From positions 1-64,000 of the forward strand of contig PAPF01000012.1 in NCBI GenBank assembly GCA_002708825.1: a stretch of 64,000 nucleotides of DNA. Direction: 5' to 3'. The notes under the pieces are model-generated. The model made no database searches. It was not told where the DNA came from and saw only the letters and a program-made list of their open reading frames with translations. The position numbers were made by a program, and so were the translations under genes. Every line of letters starts with the position of its first letter. Position 1 is the stretch's first letter. Below are positions 17,103-24,264 of this stretch, one piece after another. This DNA comes from Phyllobacteriaceae bacterium. Its GTDB lineage: Bacteria; Pseudomonadota; Alphaproteobacteria; Rhizobiales; Rhizobiaceae.

Positions 17103-17879
17103 ATGTCAGGAAACCGGACGACCGCTTCAGGCGGAATGGAGACGAGCTATGGCTTCCGCACCGTGGGAACGGGTGAGAAGCAGGGGCTGGTCAACGAGGT
17201 CTTCCACAAGGTCGCCGAGCGTTACGACATCATGAACGACCTGATGTCGGCCGGCCTGCACCGCGCCTGGAAGGACGCGATGGTCGCCTGGCTCAACCCG
17301 CCGAAGCGCCCCGGCTGGCATGTGCTCGACGTGGCCGGAGGCACCGGCGACATTGCCTTTCGCATCGTGGAGGCTTCCGGCCGCAATGCCGATGCCACCG
17401 TGCTCGACATCAACGGCTCCATGCTGTCGGTCGGCCGCGACCGTGCCATCAAGCGCGGCCTTGCCGACCGGGTGACATTCGTGGAGGCCAATGCCGAGGA
17501 ACTGCCCTTCCCTGACGAGACCTTCGACGCCTATACCATTGCCTTCGGCATCCGCAACGTTCCCCGGATCGAGGTGGCGCTGGCCGAAGCCTTCCGCGTG
17601 CTGAAGACCGGCGGACGGCTGATGGTGCTGGAGTTTTCCGAGGTCGACATGCCGTTCCTCGACCGCGTCTACGAGGCCTGGTCCTTCAACGCCATTCCGA
17701 GGATCGGGCAGGCGGTCACCGGCGACGGCGAACCCTACCGCTATCTCGTCGAATCGATCCGCAAGTTCCCCAACCAGCGCGATTTCGCCACCATGATCGG
17801 CCGCGCCGGTTTCGACCGGGTCACATGGCGCGATTATTCCGGCGGCATCTGCGCGCTGCATTCCGGGTGGAAACTGTAG
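17103..17879 (+). CDS. ubiE: demethylmenaquinone/ubiquinone C-methyltransferase
   Basis: 258 aa from the ATG at 17103, preceded by AGGTGG at 6 nt; an in-frame GTG at 17094 is less likely. SAM-binding motif I is [10 protein letters not shown] (~75). The family signatures [14 protein letters not shown] (~37-50) and [10 protein letters not shown] (~140) are present. It methylates the quinone ring in ubiquinone synthesis. ubiB follows after 7 bp. Confidence 0.96.
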   Translation: MSGNRTTASGGMETSYGFRTVGTGEKQGLVNEVFHKVAERYDIMNDLMSAGLHRAWKDAMVAWLNPPKRPGWHVLDVAGGTGDIAFRIVEASGRNADATVLDINGSMLSVGRDRAIKRGLADRVTFVEANAEELPFPDETFDAYTIAFGIRNVPRIEVALAEAFRVLKTGGRLMVLEFSEVDMPFLDRVYEAWSFNAIPRIGQAVTGDGEPYRYLVESIRKFPNQRDFATMIGRAGFDRVTWRDYSGGICALHSGWKL

Positions 17880-17886
17880 GCCCGGC

Positions 17887-19461
17887 ATGAGCACGATCGG
17901 CGCATATTTCCGGCTGGCCCGCGCGGGCTGGATCATGGTCCGCGAAGGCGTCATCGCCGCCGCGCCCGGCGAGCATCTGGAAGGCCTGCCGCGGCTGGGC
18001 TGGCAGGCCGCGAAGCTGTTCGCGCGCCGCCGCGTGCGCGAGCGCGACCGTTCCGAGCGCCTGTCGCGGGCGCTCAACCGTCTCGGGCCCTCCTATGTCA
18101 AGCTGGGCCAGTTCATGGCAACGCGTCCCGACGTGGTGGGCCGCGACATAGCCCTGGATCTCGCCCACCTGCAGGACCGGATGGATTTCTTTTCCGAGGC
18201 CGCCGCGCGCCGGGCCGTGGAAACCTCGCTCGGCCGCCCGGTCAAAGACGTGTTCTCGCGTTTCGAGCCACCCATCGCGGCCGCCTCCATCGCCCAGGTG
18301 CATCCCGCCGAGGTGGAAGACGCCAATGGCTGGCGAAAGGTCGCGGTCAAGGTCATCCGGCCCGGCGTGCGCGAACGTTTCGCCCATGACAACGAGGCCT
18401 TCCTGCTTCTGTCGCAATTGCAGGAGCGCTTCATTCCGGCGACCCGCCGCTTGCGGCCGGTGGAGGTGGCGCGCACGCTGGAGCGATCGACGCGCATCGA
18501 GATGGACCTGCGCCTGGAAGCCGCAGCGCTTTCGGAAATGGCCGCGAACACCGAGGAGGATCCCGGATTCCGCCTGCCCAGGGTGGATTGGGAGCGCACC
18601 GGCCGCGACGTCCTGACGATGGAATGGATCGACGGCATCAAGATGTCGAACATCGAGGCGCTGCGTGCTTCCGGTCACGATCTCGAAAGGCTGGCGGCGA
18701 CCATCATCCAGTCGTTCCTGCGCCATGCGTTGCGCGACGGTTTCTTCCATGCCGACATGCATCCGGGCAATCTCTTCGTCGACGATGCGGGCCATGTCGT
18801 CGCCGTCGATCTCGGCATTGCCGGGCGCATCGGCAAGAAGGAGCGCCGTTTCCTCGCCGAGATCCTCTACGGTTTCATCACGCGGGATTACCGCCGGGTG
18901 GCGGAGGTGCATTTCGAGGCCGGATATGTGCCCGAACACCATGACGTGGCGAGTTTCGCCCAGGCGATCCGCGCCATCGGCGAACCGATCCACGGCCAGT
19001 CGGCCGAAACCATTTCCATGGCCAAGCTGCTGACCCTGCTCTTCGAAGTGACCGAACTCTTCGACATGGAAACCCGGCCCGAGCTGCTCCTCTTGCAGAA
19101 GACAATGGTCGTGGTGGAGGGCGTGGCGCGCGAACTGGATCCCGCCTTCAACATGTGGAAGACGGCCGAGCCCGTTGTCGGCGACTGGATCCGTGCCAAT
19201 CTCGGCCCGCGCGGCATGGCCGAGGATGCCCGCGAGGGCATCGGTGCGCTGGTGAACCTTGCCCGCCAGGCGCCGGAATTCTCCCGCCGTGCCGAACGCC
19301 TGTCCCGCGAGATCGACGCCATGGCGGAAAACGGCTTGCGCTTCGACGAGGAAACCGCCCGTGCCATCGGCAAGGCCGAGGCCCGCCACACGCGCTCGGG
19401 CCGCATCGCACTCTGGGTCATCGCCGCCTCAGCGCTCTGGATTGCCTGGCAGGTGACGTGA
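17887..19461 (+). CDS. ubiB: UbiB, ABC1-family atypical kinase for ubiquinone biosynthesis
   Basis: 524 aa. The ABC1 kinase-like core shows KLGQFMATRPD (~76), PPIAAASIAQVHPAE (Ala-rich loop, ~128), the catalytic HADMHPGNLFVD (~292) and AVDLGIAGR (~310). One C-terminal membrane helix (~500-520) anchors it. It supports coenzyme Q synthesis as an ATPase-type accessory factor. It lies between ubiE and the coaBC fusion on the same strand. Confidence 0.95.
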   Translation: MSTIGAYFRLARAGWIMVREGVIAAAPGEHLEGLPRLGWQAAKLFARRRVRERDRSERLSRALNRLGPSYVKLGQFMATRPDVVGRDIALDLAHLQDRMDFFSEAAARRAVETSLGRPVKDVFSRFEPPIAAASIAQVHPAEVEDANGWRKVAVKVIRPGVRERFAHDNEAFLLLSQLQERFIPATRRLRPVEVARTLERSTRIEMDLRLEAAALSEMAANTEEDPGFRLPRVDWERTGRDVLTMEWIDGIKMSNIEALRASGHDLERLAATIIQSFLRHALRDGFFHADMHPGNLFVDDAGHVVAVDLGIAGRIGKKERRFLAEILYGFITRDYRRVAEVHFEAGYVPEHHDVASFAQAIRAIGEPIHGQSAETISMAKLLTLLFEVTELFDMETRPELLLLQKTMVVVEGVARELDPAFNMWKTAEPVVGDWIRANLGPRGMAEDAREGIGALVNLARQAPEFSRRAERLSREIDAMAENGLRFDEETARAIGKAEARHTRSGRIALWVIAASALWIAWQVT

Positions 19462-19466
19462 CCCGG

Positions 19467-19528
19467 TGATTGCGTTGCGGCGCGCATTGTGATTGCATTG
19501 CAATCACAACTGAACCGGAGTGCAATCA
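19467..19528 (+). promoter_or_regulatory. palindromic operator cluster in front of RHH-coaBC
   Basis: The 66-bp gap between ubiB and coaBC holds a perfect 11-bp inverted repeat (TTGTGATTGCA, one T, TGCAATCACAA; 19487-19509). Two more half-sites flank it: TGATTGCG at 19467-19474 and TGCAATCA at 19521-19528. The last overlaps the A of the coaBC start codon. Half-site pairs are 22-23 bp apart, about two helical turns. The pattern suits a ribbon-helix-helix tetramer, and coaBC itself begins with such a domain, so autoregulation is the natural inference. Confidence 0.65.
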
Positions 19529-20943
19529 TGGCTTCGATCACCATTCGCAATCTTGATCCCGCCATCAAGGATGCATTGCGCCAGCGGGCTGCCGCCAATG
19601 GCCGGTCCATGGAAGAGGAAGCGCGCATCTATTTCGCCGAACTCGCTGCGGCCACGGATATTCCGCCGGCCATCGCCCCGGCGGATGCGCTTGTCGAGCG
19701 GGCGTCCGGCATCCGGCAGACACTGGCCGGCAAGCGTATCCTGCTCGTCATCGGCGGCGGCATCGCGGCCTACAAGTGCCTCGACCTGATCCGGCGCCTG
19801 CGCGAGCGCGGCACGGCCGTGCGATGTGTGATGACCGCGGCCGCGAAGCAGTTCATCACGGAACTGGCCGTCGGCGCGCTGACGGCGGACCGCGTCTTCA
19901 CCGATCTCTTCGACCGGGCCGACGAGCACGATGTCGGGCATATCCGCCTGTCGCGCGAGGCCGACCTGATCGTTGTCGCCCCGGCAACCGCCGACCTGAT
20001 GGCCAAGATGGCAAACGGCCTGGCCAACGACCTGGCATCCACCGTGCTGCTGGCCACGAACCGCCCGGTCCTGATCGCGCCGGCAATGAACCCGGCCATG
20101 TGGAACCATGCCGCCACGCGGCGCAACCGCAAGACGCTGGAGCGCGACGGCATCGCCTTTGCCGGTCCGGGCCGCGGCGAGATGGCCGAAAGCGGCGAGG
20201 CCGGCGAGGGGCGCATGGCCGAACCGCTGGAGATCGTGGCGCACATCGAAACCATGCTCGACAGCAGCCCGAAGCCGCTGAAGGGACGGCGCATCGTCAT
20301 GACCTCCGGCCCGACCCACGAACCGATCGACCCGGTGCGCTACATCGCCAACCGCTCGTCCGGCAAGCAGGGCCATGCCATTGCCGCTGCGCTGGCGCGT
20401 CTCGGCGCCGATGTGCAACTCGTCTCCGGCCCCGTCTCGATCCCTGATCCCGTTGGCGTGACCGTGACCCGCGTGGAGAGCGCGCGCGAGATGTTGCAGG
20501 CCGTGGAGAGCCTGCTGCCCGCCGATGCCGGCGTCTTTGTTGCTGCCGTGGCGGACTATCGCGTCGAGAACGCGGCAGACCGGAAGATCAAGAAAGAGGG
20601 TTCGTCAGGGGCGCCGGAACTGAAACTCGCCGAGAACCCGGATATCCTGAAGACCGTCGGCCACCATGAAAGGCGCCCGCGCCTCGTCATCGGCTTCGCC
20701 GCCGAGACCAATGACGTGGTGGCGCATGCGCGCGGCAAGCTGGAGCGAAAGGGCGCCGACATGATCGTCGCCAATGACGTCTCGGCGGGGACCGGCATCG
20801 GCGCAACCGGCGTCATGGGCGCGGACCGCAACCGCGTCGTCATCGTGTCGAAAACCGGCGAGGACGCCTGGCCGGAAATGGACAAGGACGAGGTCGCCGC
20901 GCGCCTCGCGCAACTGGTCGCGCAGCATTTGGCCGAAGGCTGA
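19528..20943 (+). CDS. coaBC: CoaBC (phosphopantothenoylcysteine synthetase/decarboxylase) with N-terminal FitA-like RHH domain
   Basis: 471 aa, about 65 longer than E. coli CoaBC (406). Residues 1-42 match the FitA/VapB-type ribbon-helix-helix: MASITIRNLD then RSMEEEAR. A ~20-residue linker follows. CoaC is ~66-245: flavin site VIGGGIAAYK, His138 in GHIRL, and PAMNPAMW (185-192). The substrate-clamp Cys of E. coli (Cys158) appears to be Ser222. CoaB is ~250-470: SGPTHEPIDPVRYIANRSSGKQG (260-282), VAAVADYR, ENPDIL, GFAAET. It performs two steps of coenzyme A synthesis. The start at 19528 has CCGGAG 7 nt upstream and keeps the RHH domain exactly in frame. The domain is normally an antitoxin DNA-binding module; no toxin gene is adjacent. 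Confidence 0.92.
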   Translation: MASITIRNLDPAIKDALRQRAAANGRSMEEEARIYFAELAAATDIPPAIAPADALVERASGIRQTLAGKRILLVIGGGIAAYKCLDLIRRLRERGTAVRCVMTAAAKQFITELAVGALTADRVFTDLFDRADEHDVGHIRLSREADLIVVAPATADLMAKMANGLANDLASTVLLATNRPVLIAPAMNPAMWNHAATRRNRKTLERDGIAFAGPGRGEMAESGEAGEGRMAEPLEIVAHIETMLDSSPKPLKGRRIVMTSGPTHEPIDPVRYIANRSSGKQGHAIAAALARLGADVQLVSGPVSIPDPVGVTVTRVESAREMLQAVESLLPADAGVFVAAVADYRVENAADRKIKKEGSSGAPELKLAENPDILKTVGHHERRPRLVIGFAAETNDVVAHARGKLERKGADMIVANDVSAGTGIGATGVMGADRNRVVIVSKTGEDAWPEMDKDEVAARLAQLVAQHLAEG

Positions 20944-20953
20944 TCGCGCCGCC

Positions 20954-21259
20954 TCAGTTCACCGTGGACCGGGTCAGGATCCGGTGGCAGGGCGTGAAGC
21001 GCTTGTTTTCCAAGAGGCCTCCGCCTGTCTGCCGCTTCAGCCGTGCATCGGCACGTTGCACCGCGATCCGGCAGCGCTGCTGCGACCGCTCGACCACGCG
21101 CCAGTTGCCCTGTTGCAGCCGCCCGTCTGCGGCACGGTAGACAAAGACGCGCTCCGCCATCCAGGCATGCCCGTCGTCGTGCTTGCGGCGGTGATCGTCG
21201 GCAAGCGCCGTCGGGGAGACAAGGGCGGCAAGCCCGGCGAGAAGGACGAGGCGTTTCAT
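20954..21259 (-). CDS. small periplasmic protein, unknown function
   Basis: 101 aa. There is a Sec signal peptide (about residues 1-20, cleavage after ALA). The mature part has a basic His-rich start, a central stretch GRLQQGNWRVVERSQQRC, and two Cys (62 and 92) that could form a disulfide. It converges on coaBC with a 10-bp gap. No family recognised. Confidence 0.65.
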   Translation of the reverse strand: MKRLVLLAGLAALVSPTALADDHRRKHDDGHAWMAERVFVYRAADGRLQQGNWRVVERSQQRCRIAVQRADARLKRQTGGGLLENKRFTPCHRILTRSTVN

Positions 21260-21492
21260 CGAGGTCTCCGCATTGGGGTTCGGTTGCGTGAAATGTTTCC
21301 CTCAGGATTTTTTCAGGAACGCCCATGATGCGGGCGGTTTTGTGGACGTCGGCACAACGGGTGTGGCGCCCCGCCTGTTCCCGGCAGGGCGGCATTGTGC
21401 ATCCCGCCATTGAACAATCCGTTGCCGTGGCGCGCATTGCGCCGGTATTCTTCATGCCTATTTTCGGCGAAACCGAACAAGGAGGACAGATC

Positions 21493-22413
21493 ATGTCCAT
21501 TCGTCCGATCCGCCAGATCTCCGGCACCCGTCCGACGCTCGAGGGCGCCGGCGTCCATCTTCACCGCGTCTTCGGCTTCGGCGACCCTTCGCTGACCGAT
21601 CCCTTCCTGATGATGGACGACTTCCGCAACGACCGCCCGGAAGACTATGCCGCCGGGTTCCCCTGGCATCCCCACCGCGGCATCGAGACCATCACCTATG
21701 TCCTGTCGGGCACGGTCGATCATGCCGACAGCCTCGGCAATGCCGGTACGCTGGGCGCGGGTTCCGTGCAGTGGATGACGGCCGGTTCCGGCATCCTGCA
21801 CCAGGAGATGCCCAAGGGCGATGCCTTCGGGCGCATGCACGGCTTCCAGCTCTGGGCGAACCTGCCGTCCGACAAGAAGATGACCAGCCCGCGCTACCAG
21901 GACATCCAGTCGAAGGAGATTCCCGAGATCACCGACGACGACGGCACGAAGGTGCGCGTGATCGTGGGCGAGTTCTGGGGCAAGTCCGGCCCGGTCGATG
22001 GCATTGCGGCCGACCCGCAATATCTCGATATCACCGTGCCGGCGGGCCGGCGCAAGACCTTCAAGGTCGATACCTACCGCAATGCCTTCGCCTACATCTT
22101 CGAGGGCTCGGCGACCTTCCGCGATGCCTCGCGCCCCTTCGGCGTGCTGGTGGAAAAGGAAGTGAACGGCGAGGAAATCCATGTCCGTGACATGTCGGGC
22201 AACCGCACCCTGGTGATCTTCGACACCGGCGACGAGGTGACGGTGCAGGCTGGCGAAAAGGGCGTGCGCTTCCTGCTGGTTTCGGGCAAGCCGATCCGCG
22301 AGCCGGTGGCGTGGCACGGGCCGATCGTCATGAACACGCAGGAGGAACTGGCGCAGGCCTTCAAGGAACTGCGCAACGGCTCCTTCATCAGGGAAGGCGC
22401 CCGGTTCGAGTGA
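21493..22413 (+). CDS. pirin family protein
   Basis: 306 aa from the ATG at 21493 with a strong GGAGGA upstream. Two cupin domains. The N-terminal metal site reads HPHRGIETITYVLSG (~57-71), then GSVQWMTAGSGILHQE (~90-105), giving three His and one Glu. Bacterial pirins such as YhhW act as quercetin dioxygenases in vitro; the physiological role here is unknown. It converges on the peroxiredoxin gene across a hairpin. Confidence 0.92.
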   Translation: MSIRPIRQISGTRPTLEGAGVHLHRVFGFGDPSLTDPFLMMDDFRNDRPEDYAAGFPWHPHRGIETITYVLSGTVDHADSLGNAGTLGAGSVQWMTAGSGILHQEMPKGDAFGRMHGFQLWANLPSDKKMTSPRYQDIQSKEIPEITDDDGTKVRVIVGEFWGKSGPVDGIAADPQYLDITVPAGRRKTFKVDTYRNAFAYIFEGSATFRDASRPFGVLVEKEVNGEEIHVRDMSGNRTLVIFDTGDEVTVQAGEKGVRFLLVSGKPIREPVAWHGPIVMNTQEELAQAFKELRNGSFIREGARFE

Positions 22414-22443
22414 GCCAATCGCCTTGACCTGCCGAAATGAAAA

Positions 22444-22476
22444 GCCCCGGCGGAGATCCTCTCCCCGCCGGGGTGC
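22444..22476 (-). terminator. terminator hairpin between pirin and peroxiredoxin
   Basis: Stem CCCCGGCGG/CCGCCGGGG with a loop of about 14 nt. On the minus strand it is followed by CTTTTC, so it most likely ends the peroxiredoxin transcript. On the plus strand it may also serve pirin, without a good T-run. Confidence 0.65.
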
Positions 22477-22499
22477 TTCCACTAGATGGACGCGATGCC

Positions 22500-23159
22500 T
22501 CAGGCCGCCTTCGGGTCCTTGATGGTGCGCAGGTAGGGCAGCACGACGTTGACGTCACCGAACTTTTCCTTCGCCTGGTCCGTGGTCAGCGACAGGGCGA
22601 CGATGACGTCCTCGCCAGGCATCCAGTTGGCCGGGGTGGCGATCGGAACGCCGTCCGTCGCCATCACCGCGTCGAGCGCGCGCAGCACTTCCGCAAAGTT
22701 GCGGCCCACCGACATCGGATAAGTCATCATCAGGCGCACCTTCTTGTCCGGCCCGATGATGAAGACCGAGCGGACGGTCGCGGTGTCGGCTGGCGTGCGG
22801 CCGTCCTTCAGCCAGGCTTCCGCCGGCAGCATGTCGAAAGCCTTGGACAATTCCAGGCTGGTGTCGGCGACGATGGGGAAGAAGGCCGGCGCCTTGGCGA
22901 CCTGCTCGATGTCGCCCTTCCACTTCCTGTGCTCCTCGACATTGTCGACAGAGATGCCGAGCACCTTCACGCCGCGTTTTTCCCACGCGTCCTTGAGTTG
23001 CGCAACGGCGCCGAACTCGGTGGTGCAGACGGGCGTGAAGTCCTTGGGATGGGAGAACAGGATGGCATAGCTGTCGCCGATGAAGTCATGAAGGGCAAAG
23101 CTGCCATGATCGGTCTCGACGGTGATGTTCGGTACGGTGTCGTTGATGCGGAGCGCCAT
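22500..23159 (-). CDS. 1-Cys peroxiredoxin (Prx6-like)
   Basis: 219 aa. The peroxidatic site is HPKDFTPVCTTE (Cys ~45). No other cysteine is present, so it is the 1-Cys type, reducing hydrogen peroxide and alkyl peroxides with an outside thiol. The long C-terminal dimer domain (~150-219, ANWMPGEDVIV) is typical of Prx6. It lies downstream of a LuxR-type regulator on the same strand. Confidence 0.94.
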   Translation of the reverse strand: MALRINDTVPNITVETDHGSFALHDFIGDSYAILFSHPKDFTPVCTTEFGAVAQLKDAWEKRGVKVLGISVDNVEEHRKWKGDIEQVAKAPAFFPIVADTSLELSKAFDMLPAEAWLKDGRTPADTATVRSVFIIGPDKKVRLMMTYPMSVGRNFAEVLRALDAVMATDGVPIATPANWMPGEDVIVALSLTTDQAKEKFGDVNVVLPYLRTIKDPKAA

Positions 23160-23304
23160 GTCAGGTCCTCGACTTGATTGTTTCGGGAAGGATGATTTTC
23201 ATCTCATATATTGAAGATGCCAGACGATTTTGACTGCGACTGTGCGCCGCAGCATGGGCAGGGTGTCTTGGCAATTCCGGGATTTGCGGCTGTCCTGCCT
23301 GCCT

Positions 23305-24051
23305 TCAGACGATCTGGAAGAAGATCGCCTTGGCGACGGCTTCAGCGGTGCTGCGCGATCGTGTCTTGCGCCGTGCTGCAGCCAGGTAGGCTTCCGCCGT
23401 CTTGGGGGAAATCTCCATTTCCCAGGCCGCCTGCGCGACGGTCATGCCTCCCGCGATCAGCGAAAGCACGCGGGTTTCCTGCCGCGAAAGCGCGAAGCAC
23501 GCTTGCGCGAAGGGCGTCCGGAAGGTCGCGTCGAACGCTGCCAGCTGCTCCGCGAGACTGTCGACCCGGCCTTCCAGCAACCGGTCGAAGGCTCGGCCGT
23601 CCTGCGGGCCGTGGCGTAGTCCGTATCCGCCGCAGATTTGGCCCGAGCCGTACAGGACCGGCAGGCCGAGGCCGACGTCCATGCCATGCAGGCGGTTCAG
23701 CAGGCGCCGCTGCATCTGGGTTTGCGTGGCACCGGCCCAGGTTTCGTCGTGGTGCCAGAAACAGGGCCGCCGGTGTTCCAGGACGAAGGCGGTCACGCGA
23801 TCATCGCCCAACGGATTGCCCGCAACGGCCTCGAGAAAGGCGGCGGGATAGGTGACTTTCCAAAGGCCGCGCTGGTGCAGGGAAGAAAGCCCGCTGGCGG
23901 TCACCCCCACCGGGTAGGTGCCATAGTAGAGGCCGTCCACCTCGAATTCACCCGCCAGCCACTCTTCCAGGGCAGACCAGAGTAGATCCGCCCCAATACT
24001 GTCTTTGTCGAACGTGCTGAAACGTTTTTCAATGAAATCCGAAAGTAGCAT
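23305..24051 (-). CDS. solo LuxR-type transcriptional regulator
   Basis: 248 aa from the ATG at 24051 with GGGGAA upstream; longer starts would add an unlikely tail. Residues ~10-165 resemble an autoinducer-binding domain (ALEEWLAGEFEVDGLYYGTY). The key acyl-homoserine-lactone contacts of TraR (Trp57, Tyr61, Asp70) do not line up clearly. Residues ~180-245 are a LuxR helix-turn-helix (LSRQETRVLSLIAGGMTVAQAA, then ISPKTAEAYLAAARRK). No luxI synthase is present in the window. The ligand may not be a homoserine lactone. Confidence 0.85.
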   Translation of the reverse strand: MLLSDFIEKRFSTFDKDSIGADLLWSALEEWLAGEFEVDGLYYGTYPVGVTASGLSSLHQRGLWKVTYPAAFLEAVAGNPLGDDRVTAFVLEHRRPCFWHHDETWAGATQTQMQRRLLNRLHGMDVGLGLPVLYGSGQICGGYGLRHGPQDGRAFDRLLEGRVDSLAEQLAAFDATFRTPFAQACFALSRQETRVLSLIAGGMTVAQAAWEMEISPKTAEAYLAAARRKTRSRSTAEAVAKAIFFQIV

Positions 24052-24145
24052 GTGATTCCCCGCCCTGCTTCCCATTAGCAGGCGAAGGCGGCCTCGGGAA
24101 ATCCCCATATTGTCGAAAAAGATAAACAAGTATGTACTAACTAAA

Positions 24146-24188
24146 CTCCTGATGCGGCAGGAGGGGGCGGTCCCAATCGCCCCTTTTT
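24146..24188 (+). ncRNA. candidate small RNA 3' end with intrinsic terminator
   Basis: On the plus strand CTCCTG/CAGGAG (24146-24163) forms a hairpin followed directly by GGGGCG, an 8-nt loop, CGCCCC and TTTTT (24164-24188). That is a textbook terminator, yet both neighbours (luxR, prfC) are on the minus strand. A short plus-strand RNA starting in the AT-rich DNA around 24110-24140 would explain it; TTGTCG at 24113 and TATGTA at 24131 are weak promoter-like boxes. Confidence 0.35.
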
Positions 24189-24189
24189 C

Positions 24190-24242
24190 ATGAGGGAAAG
24201 CCGCCCGCCACTTGCCCCGGCGGCAGCTTTCCCTCATTTTTT
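24190..24242 (+). terminator. second plus-strand terminator downstream of prfC
   Basis: A perfect 12-bp outer stem (ATGAGGGAAAGC/GCTTTCCCTCAT) with an extended GC-rich inner stem, followed by six Ts at 24237-24242 on the plus strand. The prfC transcript (minus) would pass through the same hairpin, but with a run of As after it. The hairpin could still act in prfC mRNA ending or 3' protection. Confidence 0.55.
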
Positions 24243-24264
24243 CCGGATAAGGCTCTGTTCGGCG

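Noticed and set aside
19528-19660. A separate antitoxin gene before coaBC
   Set aside because: No stop codon separates the RHH part from CoaBC and no PIN toxin gene is adjacent; the fusion reading is simpler.
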